Source of the DNA: Sulfitobacter sp. F26204
GTDB taxonomy: Bacteria > Pseudomonadota > Alphaproteobacteria > Rhodobacterales > Rhodobacteraceae
DNA length: 64,000 bases
Reading direction: 5' to 3'
NCBI RefSeq assembly: GCF_026410305.1
Contig: NZ_JAPMLQ010000003.1
Coordinates: 434,001 to 498,000, forward strand
Shown: positions 28,070 to 37,714 of the stretch, piece after piece
Numbering within the stretch: the first letter of the stretch is position 1
How the letters are laid out: each line of letters starts with the position of its first letter
Notes under the pieces: model-generated
Told to the model about the DNA's origin: nothing
The model's input: the letters and a program-made list of their open reading frames with translations, nothing else
The model's database searches: none
Program-made: the position numbers and the translations under genes

Positions 28070-28100
28070 AAAAAGGGCGCGTCCCACGACACGCCCTTTT
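28070..28100 (-). terminator. Terminator of clpX
   Basis: Stem AAAAGGGCG (28071-28079) pairs with CGCCCTTTT (28092-28100). The A run gives T residues on the minus strand. It lies 23 bases past the clpX stop. Confidence 0.8.
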
Positions 28101-28122
28101 CATAAACTTGAGATGCCGGAAA

Positions 28123-29388
28123 TCACCCTGCTGTAGCTGGTTCTTTCTTGGCCTCGCCGTGGATCATCAAGGGTGCTGCGTCCGAGTTCACCGACTCTTC
28201 ATTCACGACAACTTCGGTGACCGTGTCCAGACCAGGCAGTTCAAACATCGTATCCAGCAATATATCCTCCAGGATCGAGCGCAGACCACGCGCACCGGTC
28301 TTGCGCTCAATCGCCCGTTTCGCGATGGCGGTCAGCGCATCTTCGGTAAAGGACAATTGCGTGTCTTCCAACTCGAACAAGCGCTGATATTGTTTGACCA
28401 GGGCGTTCTTGGGCTGCGTCAGGATCGTCACCAGCGCATCTTCGTCCAGATCTTCCAATGTTGCCAGAACAGGCAGACGGCCGACAAATTCAGGGATCAG
28501 TCCGAATTTCAACAGGTCTTCCGGTTCCAGATCGGTGAACACTTCGCCCACGCCACGTTCGTCATTGTCGCGTACATCTGCACCAAAGCCCATTGCAGAG
28601 CCTTTGCCACGTGCCGAAATGATCTTGTCCAGACCCGCAAAGGCCCCACCACAGATAAACAGGATGTTGGTTGTGTCCACCTGCAGGAATTCCTGCTGGG
28701 GATGCTTGCGCCCGCCTTGAGGTGGCACAGAAGCAACGGTGCCTTCCATCAACTTCAAGAGCGCCTGCTGAACGCCCTCGCCCGATACATCACGGGTGAT
28801 TGACGGGTTCTCGGACTTGCGCGTGATTTTATCAACCTCGTCGATATAGACGATGCCGCGCTGTGCCCGTTCCACGTTGTACTCCGACGATTGCAGCAGC
28901 TTCAGGATGATGTTTTCCACATCTTCACCCACATAACCGGCTTCGGTCAGGGTGGTCGCATCTGCCATCGTGAACGGCACATCCAGAATCCGCGCCAGTG
29001 TTTGCGCCAGCAGGGTTTTGCCGCAACCGGTTGGACCGATCAACAGAATGTTGGATTTGGCCAGTTCGATGTCACCCCCTTTTTGGGCATGATTCAACCG
29101 TTTGTAGTGGTTGTGCACCGCAACAGAAAGAACACGCTTGGCCATCGCCTGACCAATCACATAATCGTCCAGCACGTCGCAGATGTCTTTGGGTGTCGGA
29201 ACGCCGTCTGTCGCCTTCAGGCCAGACGCCTTTGTTTCTTCGCGGATGATGTCCATACACAGCTCGACACATTCATCGCAGATGAACACAGTCGGCCCCG
29301 CAATCAGCTTGCGCACCTCATGCTGGCTTTTGCCGCAGAAGCTACAATATAGGGTGTTTTTGCTATCACCGCTGGAATTATTCGCCAT
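28123..29388 (-). CDS. clpX: ClpX ATPase/unfoldase
   Basis: This 421-residue hexameric AAA+ unfoldase feeds ClpP. The N-terminal zinc domain has four cysteines (LYCSFCGK, then [10 protein letters not shown]). Walker A is [13 protein letters not shown] (about residues 120-132), Walker B is [10 protein letters not shown], pore loops and the ClpP-binding IGF-type loop lie within the middle domain, and [17 protein letters not shown] is in the C-terminal domain. The ATG at 29388 is preceded by AAGGG. clpP lies 121 bases upstream in the same direction. Confidence 0.97.
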   Translation of the reverse strand: MANNSSGDSKNTLYCSFCGKSQHEVRKLIAGPTVFICDECVELCMDIIREETKASGLKATDGVPTPKDICDVLDDYVIGQAMAKRVLSVAVHNHYKRLNHAQKGGDIELAKSNILLIGPTGCGKTLLAQTLARILDVPFTMADATTLTEAGYVGEDVENIILKLLQSSEYNVERAQRGIVYIDEVDKITRKSENPSITRDVSGEGVQQALLKLMEGTVASVPPQGGRKHPQQEFLQVDTTNILFICGGAFAGLDKIISARGKGSAMGFGADVRDNDERGVGEVFTDLEPEDLLKFGLIPEFVGRLPVLATLEDLDEDALVTILTQPKNALVKQYQRLFELEDTQLSFTEDALTAIAKRAIERKTGARGLRSILEDILLDTMFELPGLDTVTEVVVNEESVNSDAAPLMIHGEAKKEPATAG

Positions 29389-29509
29389 GTCAGCCCTTTC
29401 AGGTCTGTCGTGAATTTTGCGCCAAACCGGGTCAGCACGTTCTTGCCCGAACATTAGGGCAGTGCCTCGGCCGCTACAATCGTAAAATCGCAGCGACTAA
29501 AGCTCAGTC

Positions 29510-30175
29510 TTACTTATCGCCTTTGCCCTTCTTGGGCTTGCCCTTGGGGGCGTCCTTATCGTCTTCTTTGCCACGGTTTGCGACGATCTCGTCGATATGT
29601 CCCCATTCCAGCGCCTCTTCCGGAGTCATCCACAGATCACGGTCCAGCGCCTTTTGGACGGTCTCATAATCCTGGCCGGAATGTTTCATATACATCTGAT
29701 ACATTCGCTCGCGGGTTTGCTCGATATGACGGGCAGAGATCAAGATATCCGCTGCCATGCCCTGCGACCCCCCCGAAGGCTGATGAACCATCACTTCGGC
29801 GTTGGGAAGCGCGAAACGCATCCCCTTTTCACCGCCGATCGCAATGACGGACCCCATTGATGCCGCCATGCCGCAAATCAATGTCGACACTTTCGGGCGG
29901 ACATATTGCATGGTGTCATAGATCGACAGGCCTGCGGACACCTCACCGCCGGGGGAATTGATATACATGCTGATTTCCTTGGACGGATTTTCCGCCTCCA
30001 GGTGCAACAACTGCGCAACGATGAGGTGGCTCATGCCGCTGTGAATAGGGCCGTTGATGAATATGATCCGCTCTTTCAGAAGGCGCGAGAAAATATCATA
30101 GGCGCGCTCGCCGCGGCTGGTCTGCTCGACCACCATCGGCACGAGGTTCATATATGTGTCTATTGGATCGTTCAT
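29510..30175 (-). CDS. clpP: ClpP protease subunit
   Basis: The 221-residue serine protease partners ClpX and ClpA. The catalytic triad is visible as S106 (GMAASMGSV), H131 (MVHQPSGG) and D180 (ALDRDLWM). The start [22 protein letters not shown] matches family proteins, and a longer in-frame start adds 32 unrelated residues. The C-terminus carries an extra Lys/Gly/Asp-rich tail of about 20 residues. It is transcribed ahead of clpX and divergent from phoX. Confidence 0.96.
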   Translation of the reverse strand: MNDPIDTYMNLVPMVVEQTSRGERAYDIFSRLLKERIIFINGPIHSGMSHLIVAQLLHLEAENPSKEISMYINSPGGEVSAGLSIYDTMQYVRPKVSTLICGMAASMGSVIAIGGEKGMRFALPNAEVMVHQPSGGSQGMAADILISARHIEQTRERMYQMYMKHSGQDYETVQKALDRDLWMTPEEALEWGHIDEIVANRGKEDDKDAPKGKPKKGKGDK

Positions 30176-30550
30176 CTGTGCTCGCCTGTCTTTGCGTTGG
30201 CGGGACCATACCCGCCAAACCGTTGTCATCAGATTAGTCGCGGGCTCCGGGACCTTCAAGGGGGGGACCACGATCGAAGCGTCTTGTCGCGCCCCCTCCC
30301 CGACCTGGCAAGAAAAAAAGACGGTAGGGTAAATAGGTCGTATAGACCGTTTTCACATCATGTGGGGTTGCATCTGGCGTTTGCCAGCAAGGTTTGGCAG
30401 ACATCAGGCCGGCCTTGCAATGCTCAAAAATGCCGAAAAGTTGAGGAAGGGGAACCTGTTAAATTCCGCTCGGGCTCAAAGCCCTGTCATAAATCCATCA
30501 CAGACTCAGCGCAAAAGGACGGCACTCAGGAATTGATCAGGGAACGCGCC
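30176..30550. other. 375-base divergent region between clpP and phoX
   Basis: It holds the promoters of clpP (left) and phoX (right), including a possible Pho box at 30484-30501. The open frame running through here into phoX lacks a start with a ribosome site, and no separate gene is supported. Confidence 0.5.
30484..30501 (+). promoter_or_regulatory. Possible Pho box upstream of phoX
   Basis: CTGTCAT-AAAT-CCATCAC fits the alphaproteobacterial PhoB site, two 7-base CTGTCAT-type repeats 11 bases apart. The first copy is perfect and the second differs at two or three positions. It lies 50 bases upstream of the phoX ATG. Confidence 0.55.
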
Positions 30551-32575
30551 ATGAACCGCGACGACATCATCAACGACCCAACAATCGGAAACAAGGCTGA
30601 AGCCTATGAAGCCTTTGACGACATCCCGACAAATCCGAACCTGACCCGTACCATCGGCGACGTGATCAATGCGCGATATGGCCGACGCGATGTTTTGAAG
30701 GGCATGTTGGGTGTTTCTGCCACCACCACCCTTTTCGGTGCTTCGGCCCTCATCGCCCCTGATGCGACCGCAGCGGACACCCCGGAAAACAGCCGCTATG
30801 CCTTTCAGGAACTGGAAGCCGGCAATGATGAGACCCATCACGTCGCGCAGGGCTATGACGCACATGTGCTGCTGCGCTGGGGGGATCCGGTTCTGGCCGG
30901 CGCACCGGAATTCGACGTGATGAACCAGACCGCTGCCGCACAGCTCATGCAATTTGGCTACAACAACGACTACGTCGGTTTTCTCCCCCTGAATGAAGCA
31001 GGGACACGTGGATTGCTCTGCGTGAACCACGAGTACACCAACGAAGAAGTGATGTTCCCCGGTCTGGGCCGTCAGGACAGCGCCGGGTTCAAGGGCATGA
31101 CACCCGAATTGATTGATATTGAAATGGCGGCCCACGGTGGATCGATCGTTGAGATCGTCAAGGATCCCACTGGTGCCTGGCGGGTAGTTCAGGATGGAAA
31201 ACTGAACCGCCGAATCCAGCCGCTCAACACCGCGATGGTGATGTCAGGGCCCGCCGCGGGTCATGAAAGATTGAAAACCAATGACGATCCCGATGGCAGG
31301 AATGTCATTGGCACCCTGAACAACTGCGCCGGAGGTATGACACCCTGGGGCACCTGGCTGATGGCCGAGGAAAACTTTCACGGGTACTACTGGACCGATG
31401 TGCTGGACGCCGATGGCAAGCCCGACCTCTCGGGACAGGCCGATGCGGATTCAAAAAAGCGCTATGGCGTACCGGGTATGTGGTATGCTTGGGGCAAATA
31501 CTACGATCGCTTCAATATCGACAGGGAACCCAATGCCCCTAACAAGTTCGGCTGGGTTGTCGAAGTTGATCCTCTGGATCCTGCCTCCCTCCCGATCAAG
31601 CGCACCGCCTTGGGGCGCTTCCGTCATGAGGGTGCAGAAGCAACCACCAGCACCGAGGGCAGGCTGGTTGTTTACATGGGCGATGACAATCGGTTTGATT
31701 ACCAATACAAATATGTATCGGACGGAGTTGTTTCCCCCGATCGCGCCGCGAATTCCGGTCTGCTCGACCAGGGCACCCTCTATGTCGCCCGCTTTGACGA
31801 AGACGGCACAGTCACCTGGTTGCCGCTTGTGCATGGCACCGGTCCCCTGACGCGGGAAAACGGTTTTGCCAGCCAGGCGGACGTGCTGATCGATACGCGA
31901 CTGGCAGCAGATGCACTGGGGGCGACGCCGATGGACCGCCCCGAAGACGCCCAACCACGCGGCGATGGCACTGCCTATATCATGCTGACCAACAACAACA
32001 AACGCAAAGACACCAACCCGGCCAATCCACGCAGCGCCTCTGATTTCGGGCATATCATCGAAATAAAGGAAGACGGTGGCGATCATGCCGCCACCCGGGG
32101 CACCTGGTCAATCCTGGTAAAATGTGGCGATCCAACACTTGCCGACGTTGGCGCGCACTGGAATCCGGAAACCTCGCAAAACGGTTGGTTTGGTTCGCCT
32201 GACAATTGCGCCATCGACGCGGAGGGGCGGCTCTGGGTGTCGACAGACCAGGGTTCTAAATGGGGCAAGACCGGCAAATCCGACGGGCTTTACGGGGTCG
32301 AAACCGAAGGTGCCCTTCGCGGCACCTCGAAGTTGTTTTTCCGTTGCCCGGTCGGCGGCGAGATGTGCGGCCCCTATTTCACGGACGACGGTGAAACGCT
32401 GTTCCTTGCGGTTCAACACCCAGGGACCGATGGCACCAAGGCCCTGAAGGGGTTCGAACGCAAGTCAACCTTCGAAGACCCGGCAACCCGCTGGCCGGAC
32501 TTTGATCCGGACATGCCGCCTCGGCCTTCGGTTGTCGTTGTCACCAAACAGGGCGGCGGCAAGATCGCAGTCTGA
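30551..32575 (+). CDS. phoX: PhoX-family alkaline phosphatase, Tat-exported
   Basis: The 674-residue periplasmic or secreted protein of the PhoX/DUF839 family is, in characterised members, a Ca/Fe-dependent phosphatase releasing phosphate from organic esters. After about 40 cytosolic residues comes a twin-arginine signal (YGRRDVLKGMLGVSATTTLFGASAL). The mature part has LLCVNHEYTNEEVMFPG near residue 155, CAGGMTPWGTWLMAEENFHGYYW near 260, HEGAEATTS, and NCAIDAEGRLWVSTDQG. Metal-binding glutamates and the cysteine fit PhoX. The start at 30551 has AGGGA upstream. A possible Pho box suggests phosphate control. Confidence 0.9.
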   Translation: MNRDDIINDPTIGNKAEAYEAFDDIPTNPNLTRTIGDVINARYGRRDVLKGMLGVSATTTLFGASALIAPDATAADTPENSRYAFQELEAGNDETHHVAQGYDAHVLLRWGDPVLAGAPEFDVMNQTAAAQLMQFGYNNDYVGFLPLNEAGTRGLLCVNHEYTNEEVMFPGLGRQDSAGFKGMTPELIDIEMAAHGGSIVEIVKDPTGAWRVVQDGKLNRRIQPLNTAMVMSGPAAGHERLKTNDDPDGRNVIGTLNNCAGGMTPWGTWLMAEENFHGYYWTDVLDADGKPDLSGQADADSKKRYGVPGMWYAWGKYYDRFNIDREPNAPNKFGWVVEVDPLDPASLPIKRTALGRFRHEGAEATTSTEGRLVVYMGDDNRFDYQYKYVSDGVVSPDRAANSGLLDQGTLYVARFDEDGTVTWLPLVHGTGPLTRENGFASQADVLIDTRLAADALGATPMDRPEDAQPRGDGTAYIMLTNNNKRKDTNPANPRSASDFGHIIEIKEDGGDHAATRGTWSILVKCGDPTLADVGAHWNPETSQNGWFGSPDNCAIDAEGRLWVSTDQGSKWGKTGKSDGLYGVETEGALRGTSKLFFRCPVGGEMCGPYFTDDGETLFLAVQHPGTDGTKALKGFERKSTFEDPATRWPDFDPDMPPRPSVVVVTKQGGGKIAV

Positions 32576-32605
32576 AGTCATTTCAACAATCACTTTTCAG
32601 CACGC

Positions 32606-32632
32606 AAGGCTCCGCTTCCCCGGCGGAGCCTT
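32606..32632. terminator. Hairpin between convergent phoX and znuA
   Basis: AAGGCTCCGC (32606-32615) pairs perfectly with GCGGAGCCTT (32623-32632) around a 7-base loop. T-rich flanks are short on both strands. It sits 30 bases after phoX and 15 bases from the znuA stop, so it probably serves both. Confidence 0.75.
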
Positions 32633-32647
32633 ATTCAATTGCCCCTG

Positions 32648-33667
32648 TCACGGCATCAGGCAATCCGCCATTGCATCCGCCAAAGCCAACAGCAGATCGG
32701 GATAAAGGTCCGGTCCCAGTGGCAAAGCTGTCCCCATGGGATCCAGCGTTCCGAGCTTTGTCGCCTGCCCAGCCAGGACCGTTCGCATGAAACCTGTGTT
32801 CATTTGCGGCTCTGCAAAGGCGCAATCTGGTGCCACCTTGGCCAAATGCGCCCGCAGTTCTGCAATCCGTGCTGCTCCGGGTGCTGCGGCGTCACCTGCA
32901 CTGATCGCCCCGGCGGCCCTTTTGTCGAAACGGTTCTCAAAATAGTGAAATGCGTCATGAAAGACGATGAAATCATGATCTTGGACCGCAGCAAGGCGTT
33001 GGCGGATGTCACGCTCTACTGCCTGCAGCCGATCACGCCCCTGCTGGGCGTTGGAGTGGTAGCGCTGTGCATTCTCCGGGTCGACGGCGGACAGAGCCGC
33101 TGCAATGGCGTCCAATGCGACCACCCCGTTTTGCGGATCAAGCCAAAGGTGCGGATCAAGTGCCACAACATGCTGATTTTCATGATCATGTTCATCATGA
33201 TCGTGTTTGTCGTGACCATGTTCGTCGTGATCATGTTTGTCGTGACCATCGCCTTCGTGACCATGTTTGTCGTGATCTTGTCCCTGGTGTTCATGGCCCA
33301 GATGTTGATGCGCTTCAAAGGCTCCCCCCTCACGAAAGGACAACAGCGTCATGCCCTCTGACTCCATCAATGAGAGCTTGCGCGCACCACCTGCAAGAGC
33401 CTCCAGCGGTTCGGCCAGCCAGGGCGTCAATGCCGGACCGACCCAAATCACCAGATTCGCCGCACTCAGACTGCGGGCCTCGGAGGGGCGCATGGCATAT
33501 GAATGGGGCGAAGCATTATGCGGGATGACAAGATCCGGCACCCCTATTCCCCGCATCACCTGACTGACAAGAGCATGTACAGGCGCAATATCCGTGGCCA
33601 CGCGTGGCACCTCTGACCGCAGCATGGAGGGAACCATCAGGGCCAACAACATGAACAAAACACGCAT
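32648..33667 (-). CDS. znuA: Zinc ABC transporter substrate-binding protein
   Basis: This 339-residue periplasmic zinc receptor has a signal peptide (residues 1-18). The cluster A-I fold has metal histidines in VIPHNASPHSYAMRP, DPHLWLDPQNG and FHDAFHYFENRF, and a C-terminal EPQMNTG segment. Between them is a long His/Asp loop (about residues 120-165) typical of ZnuA and used for zinc capture. AAAGGAG precedes the ATG at 33667. It is divergent from zur-znuC-znuB, with a palindromic site between them. Confidence 0.95.
   Translation of the reverse strand: MRVLFMLLALMVPSMLRSEVPRVATDIAPVHALVSQVMRGIGVPDLVIPHNASPHSYAMRPSEARSLSAANLVIWVGPALTPWLAEPLEALAGGARKLSLMESEGMTLLSFREGGAFEAHQHLGHEHQGQDHDKHGHEGDGHDKHDHDEHGHDKHDHDEHDHENQHVVALDPHLWLDPQNGVVALDAIAAALSAVDPENAQRYHSNAQQGRDRLQAVERDIRQRLAAVQDHDFIVFHDAFHYFENRFDKRAAGAISAGDAAAPGAARIAELRAHLAKVAPDCAFAEPQMNTGFMRTVLAGQATKLGTLDPMGTALPLGPDLYPDLLLALADAMADCLMP
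33171..33312. repeat. Degenerate repeats encoding the His/Asp loop of ZnuA
   Basis: About 140 bases of imperfect short repeats (CATGATCATG, TTTGTCGTGACCATG-like units) encode alternating His-Asp-Lys-Glu on the minus strand. The tract explains several spurious valine/methionine-rich frames on the plus strand and may vary in length by slippage. Confidence 0.75.
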
Positions 33668-33692
33668 AAAAACTCCTTTGCATTTTACGCGC

Positions 33693-33721
33693 TTGATATA
33701 TCGAATGTTATAACATATCAA
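33693..33721. promoter_or_regulatory. Zur-type operator between znuA and zur
   Basis: ATGTTATAACAT (33705-33716) is a perfect 12-base palindrome with the TGTTATA core of alphaproteobacterial Zur boxes. TTGATAT (33693-33699) and ATATCAA (33715-33721) form a wider inverted repeat. The site lies in the 77-base gap between the divergent starts, suiting joint control and zur autoregulation. Confidence 0.7.
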
Positions 33722-33744
33722 TACGCCATCAACGGAGAACCACA

Positions 33745-34224
33745 ATGAGCACTATCGGCTTTGCCCCACATGATCACGCCTCTTGCGTGGCAGATACCAT
33801 GCAAAGAGCAGAAAGCCATTGCGCCGACCAAGGGTTGCGGCTGACCCCAGTGCGCCGACGTGCCTTGGAAATTCTTCTGGCCGAACACCGCGCCCAGGGG
33901 GCTTATGACCTTCTTGCCGTGCTTGCGGCGGAAGGCATGGGGGCACAGCCACCCGTTGCCTATCGTGCGCTGGATTTTCTGGTCAAAGCCGGCTTTGCCC
34001 ACAAGATCGAAGCTCTCAACGCCTATATCGCCTGTGCCCATTTGGGAGAGTGCCAGATGCCTGCATTCCTCATCTGTCGCGCCTGCAGATCTGTTGCAGA
34101 GGCCGACACCGCCCCGACAAGGAACCGCCTGAACGACGCCGCCCGCGCCGCCGGTTTTGCAATCGAACGTACAGTGGTAGAGGCCGAAGGTCTGTGCCCT
34201 TCCTGTCAGGACGCCGCCGCATGA
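33745..34224 (+). CDS. zur: Zinc uptake regulator, Fur family
   Basis: This 159-residue repressor has a winged helix in residues 20-80 (GLRLTPVRRRALEILL, then PPVAYRALDFLVKAGFAHKIE). The regulatory domain has HLGECQMPAFLICRACRSV. The structural zinc site is two CxxC-like pairs (C-R-A-C near 112 and C-P-S-C near 154). The longer N-terminus with HDHASC is typical of Zur in this group. GGAG precedes the start. Its stop overlaps the ATG of znuC, so repressor and transporter are co-translated. Confidence 0.93.
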   Translation: MSTIGFAPHDHASCVADTMQRAESHCADQGLRLTPVRRRALEILLAEHRAQGAYDLLAVLAAEGMGAQPPVAYRALDFLVKAGFAHKIEALNAYIACAHLGECQMPAFLICRACRSVAEADTAPTRNRLNDAARAAGFAIERTVVEAEGLCPSCQDAAA

Positions 34225-34958
34225 AGTTGATCGAAAGCCACGGACTTACCCTGGGATACGGACAAGTCAAAGTGTTGCGCGACGTCAGTTTCGCCATTGA
34301 ACGCGGCGAGATCGTCACAGTGGTCGGTCCGAACGGATCGGGCAAATCCAGCTTGTTGCGGGCATTGATCGGCGCTTTGAAACCTGTCGCGGGAACGGTG
34401 TCACGGGCCAATGGGCTGCGGATTGGCTATGTCCCTCAAAAATTGCAGATTGACGCAACCTTGCCGATGACCGTGAAGCGGTTTCTCAACCTGCCCAGAC
34501 GTCAGAAAGCTGCTGAATGTGATGCCGCACTGACCCGCGCCGGTGTTCCCGAATTGGCGGGCACACAGATGGCGTCGCTGTCCGGGGGACAATTCCAGCG
34601 TGTGTTGTTGGCGCGCGCCCTGCTGGGTACCCCCGACATCCTGATCCTGGATGAGGCGACACAGGGCCTCGACCAACCCGGCGCAGCGGCATTTTATCGC
34701 CAGATCGAAGATGTACGTCGTGAGCTGAACCTCGCCGTGCTCATGGTCAGTCATGACCTGCATGTCGTCATGGCAGCTTCCGACCGGGTCTTGTGTCTGA
34801 ACGGGCATATCTGCTGCGAAGGCACCCCCGAGATCGTCGCGGATGCGCCCGAATACCGCGCCCTGTTCGGCACCGGCACCCAGGGCACGCTGGCCTTATA
34901 CCGCCACGATCATGATCATGCTCATGACCACAGCCACGATCACGGAAGTATCCATTGA
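34221..34958 (+). CDS. znuC: Zinc ABC transporter ATPase
   Basis: The 245-residue ATPase has Walker A GPNGSGKSS (about residues 36-44), signature LSGGQFQRVLLARAL, Walker B ILILDEATQGLDQ and switch VSHDLHVVM. The C-terminus is a His/Asp tail (HDHDHAHDHSHDHG) that could bind zinc in the cytosol. The start overlaps the zur stop (ATGA). A longer in-frame start inside zur is rejected. znuB begins at its stop codon. Confidence 0.95.
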   Translation: MKLIESHGLTLGYGQVKVLRDVSFAIERGEIVTVVGPNGSGKSSLLRALIGALKPVAGTVSRANGLRIGYVPQKLQIDATLPMTVKRFLNLPRRQKAAECDAALTRAGVPELAGTQMASLSGGQFQRVLLARALLGTPDILILDEATQGLDQPGAAAFYRQIEDVRRELNLAVLMVSHDLHVVMAASDRVLCLNGHICCEGTPEIVADAPEYRALFGTGTQGTLALYRHDHDHAHDHSHDHGSIH

Positions 34959-35752
34959 TGCTGGACGATTTCATCTTGCGCGCCGCCCTGGCAGGTTTGG
35001 GCGTGGCCTTGGCTGCTGCACCATTGGGCTGTTTCGTTGTCTGGCGGCGGATGGCCTATTTCGGCGATGCCACCAGCCACGCGGCCCTCTTGGGCGTGGC
35101 GCTGGCGCTTGCCACCGAGCTGCCCGTGATTGGCGGTGTCTTGATCGTGGCATTGATCATGGCATTGATCGTAAGCAGCCTGTCGGAACGCCAGGTCAGC
35201 ACCGACGCCCTTCTTGGTGTTCTGGCCCATGCCGGTCTGGCACTGGGATTGGTCGCCGTATCCCTTGTCCCTGGTCAGAGGGTGGACCTTTCGGCCTATC
35301 TGTTCGGTGACATCCTCGCCGTAACCATAGGTGATGTGGTGATGATCTGGTTTGGCGCCGTGCTGGTTGCCTTGCTTGTCGTCTGGCGCTGGCAGGCGCT
35401 GTTGACGGCAACACTGAACCCTGACCTTGCCACGGCATCGGGCGGAAATCCGCGCCGAGAGCAATTGATTCTTACCATCGCCCTGGCAATCACCGTCGCT
35501 GTTGCACTTAAGGTGGTCGGGGCCTTGCTGATTGCTGCCATGCTGGTGATCCCCGCTGCCGCAGCCCGCCCTTTTGCGCGCACTCCCGAAATGATGGCGA
35601 TTTGCGCCATGATCCTCGGCGCAATCGCGGTGTTTGCCGGGCTTGCGGCCTCGTTTTATTTTGACACGCCAACCGGCCCCAGCATCGTGTCGGCGGCAGC
35701 GGTGCTTTTCGCGCTCACCACCGGCCTCTCTCCCGCGTTGCAGAGGCGCTAA
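34958..35752 (+). CDS. znuB: Zinc ABC transporter permease
   Basis: This 264-residue inner-membrane permease of the ABC-3 family has eight or so helices. Features are FVVWRRMAYFGDATSHAALLGVALAL near residue 30, YLFGDILAV near 112, and LKVVGALLIAAMLVIPAAAARPFA near 185. The ATG overlaps the znuC stop as TGATG. It is the last gene of the zinc unit, 58 bases before pobA. Confidence 0.94.
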   Translation: MLDDFILRAALAGLGVALAAAPLGCFVVWRRMAYFGDATSHAALLGVALALATELPVIGGVLIVALIMALIVSSLSERQVSTDALLGVLAHAGLALGLVAVSLVPGQRVDLSAYLFGDILAVTIGDVVMIWFGAVLVALLVVWRWQALLTATLNPDLATASGGNPRREQLILTIALAITVAVALKVVGALLIAAMLVIPAAAARPFARTPEMMAICAMILGAIAVFAGLAASFYFDTPTGPSIVSAAAVLFALTTGLSPALQRR

Positions 35753-35810
35753 CGCTTAGCACTGGCATCACCGCATTTTTTCGGTACCTTGTACACAAAC
35801 GGAGGGAACC

Positions 35811-36980
35811 ATGCGAACACAAGTTGTGATTATCGGCGGCGGTCCTTCCGGTCTATTGCTGGGCCAGTTGTTGCATGGCGCGGGGATCGAAGCCGTCGTT
35901 CTGGAACGCAAGACCCGTGATTATGTGCTTGGCCGAATCCGTGCAGGCGTTTTGGAACGCGGCACGGTAAACCTGCTGAAGCAGGCGGGCGTGGACGCAC
36001 GCTTGCGTGCTCAGGGACTTGCCCATGACGGCACGTTGCTGGCCAGCGAGGCCGGCTGTTTCAGGGTCGACTTCAAGAAACACACCGGCGAAACCGTCAT
36101 GGTTTACGGCCAGACCGAGGTGACCCGTGACCTCTATGATGCGCGCGAGTCGGTCGGTGCCAGGACCGTCTTTGAAGTTGCGGATGTCGCGATAAACGGT
36201 GCAGATTCCGACTCCCCCAGCGTGACATTCCAACAAGATGGTAAAGGACATTCGATCTCTTGCGACTATGTTGTGGGGTGCGACGGGTTTCACGGCATCA
36301 GCCGCAAGACCATCCCAGAAGACGTGCGGCGGGAATATGAAAAGGTCTATCCTTTCGGCTGGTTCGGTATCTTGTCCGAAACGCCGCCGGTAGATCACGA
36401 ACTCATCTATGCCAACTCCGAACGCGGCTTTGCTCTTTGCTCTATGCGCAATGCCAATCTCAGCCGTTATTACGTGCAATGTTCCATGGCTGATCATGTA
36501 GACAATTGGTCAGATGATGATTTCTGGACAGAACTGAAACGGCGTTTGCCAGAACAGTTCGCCGACCGGTTGATCACCGGACCGACGATCGAAAAATCAA
36601 TTGCGCCGCTTCGGTCCTTTGTCACGGAACCCATGCGCTGGGGACGGTTGTTTCTCTGCGGCGATGCCGCGCATATCGTACCGCCCACAGGGGCCAAGGG
36701 GCTGAACACCGCGGCATCCGACGTGCATTACCTGTTTCAAGGCCTGCATGCCTGGTATGACAGTGGCGATACCGAAGGTTTGGATCATTATTCGGAACGC
36801 GCGCTTGCGCGGGTCTGGAAAGCGGAACGATTTAGCTGGTGGTTCTCTTCTCTCATGCACAGATTCCCGGATCAAAGCGATTTTGACCTGCGCATGCAGA
36901 GCGCTGAGATTTCCTTTCTGCGCAGCAACGACGCCGCTCAGAAAGCCTTTGCCGAAAACTATGTGGGATTGCCCTACTGA
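35811..36980 (+). CDS. pobA: 4-hydroxybenzoate 3-monooxygenase
   Basis: This 389-residue FAD enzyme converts 4-hydroxybenzoate to protocatechuate with NADPH and oxygen. The nucleotide motif is [12 protein letters not shown] (residues 6-17). [20 protein letters not shown] near 44 is typical of PobA, and the second FAD motif is [23 protein letters not shown] near 284. Length equals the family norm. GGAGG precedes the ATG. Its stop overlaps the start of pcaH, so product and next enzyme are coupled. No PobR-type regulator lies next to it. Confidence 0.95.
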   Translation: MRTQVVIIGGGPSGLLLGQLLHGAGIEAVVLERKTRDYVLGRIRAGVLERGTVNLLKQAGVDARLRAQGLAHDGTLLASEAGCFRVDFKKHTGETVMVYGQTEVTRDLYDARESVGARTVFEVADVAINGADSDSPSVTFQQDGKGHSISCDYVVGCDGFHGISRKTIPEDVRREYEKVYPFGWFGILSETPPVDHELIYANSERGFALCSMRNANLSRYYVQCSMADHVDNWSDDDFWTELKRRLPEQFADRLITGPTIEKSIAPLRSFVTEPMRWGRLFLCGDAAHIVPPTGAKGLNTAASDVHYLFQGLHAWYDSGDTEGLDHYSERALARVWKAERFSWWFSSLMHRFPDQSDFDLRMQSAEISFLRSNDAAQKAFAENYVGLPY

Positions 36981-37714
36981 TGACCAAAAAACCTTTGGGC
37001 GGTTACGCTCCGCGCCAACATCAACACCAACCCGTCGCCCTGTATCCTCCATACAGAACCAGTGTGAAACGCAGCCCTCAGGCCGCGCCGCTGTCTTTCC
37101 CGACGACAATCAGCGAAGAAAGCGGGCCGGTTTTCGGCCATTCCCTGATTGGCCCACTTGATGCGGACCTGCTGCATAATTTCGGCCCGCAGGATGTTTC
37201 GGCCATCGGCCCGCGCATCGTTGTACATGGTCGCGTGCAAGACCAGTTCGGCCGCCCCGTTGCCGGTGCGCTGATCGAAGTCTGGCAGGCCAATGCAGGG
37301 GGCCGCTATCGCCACGCAAGAGAAGGCTATGTCGCACCGTTGGATCCGAACTTCGGCGGATGCGGGCGCATGATCACGGATGAAAACGGCTGTTATGAAT
37401 TCCGCACGGTCCAGCCCGGTCCCTATCCCTGGCCCAACGGCCCCAATGACTGGCGCCCGGCACATATCCATTTCAGTATATTCGGCCACGGCTTTGCCCA
37501 GCGTTTGATCACACAGATGTACTTTGAGGGCGATCCGCTGATTCCGCTCTGCCCGATCGTGCGCACAATCCACGACAAAGCAGCGGTCGACCGCCTGATC
37601 GCGCCATTGGATATGTCCCGGACCTTGCCGATGGATGCCCGCGCCTACCGCTTTGACGTGACATTGCGCGGGCGGCGCCAAACGATATTTGAAAACCGGA
37701 TGGAGGGACTGTGA
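36980..37714 (+). CDS. pcaH: Protocatechuate 3,4-dioxygenase beta subunit
   Basis: The 244-residue catalytic subunit cleaves protocatechuate to 3-carboxy-cis,cis-muconate. The ferric iron ligands appear as tyrosines in [10 protein letters not shown] and [12 protein letters not shown] and the histidines of [33 protein letters not shown] is the intradiol dioxygenase core. It overlaps pobA by one base and pcaG starts at its stop, preceded by GGAGG. Confidence 0.96.
   Translation: MTKKPLGGYAPRQHQHQPVALYPPYRTSVKRSPQAAPLSFPTTISEESGPVFGHSLIGPLDADLLHNFGPQDVSAIGPRIVVHGRVQDQFGRPVAGALIEVWQANAGGRYRHAREGYVAPLDPNFGGCGRMITDENGCYEFRTVQPGPYPWPNGPNDWRPAHIHFSIFGHGFAQRLITQMYFEGDPLIPLCPIVRTIHDKAAVDRLIAPLDMSRTLPMDARAYRFDVTLRGRRQTIFENRMEGL

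Noticed and set aside
29906..30550. Long N-terminal extension of the phoX frame
   Set aside because: It runs antisense to clpP. The Tat signal and ribosome site support the ATG at 30551.
33171..33312. Short repeats as CRISPR or intergenic array
   Set aside because: They lie inside znuA and encode its His/Asp loop.
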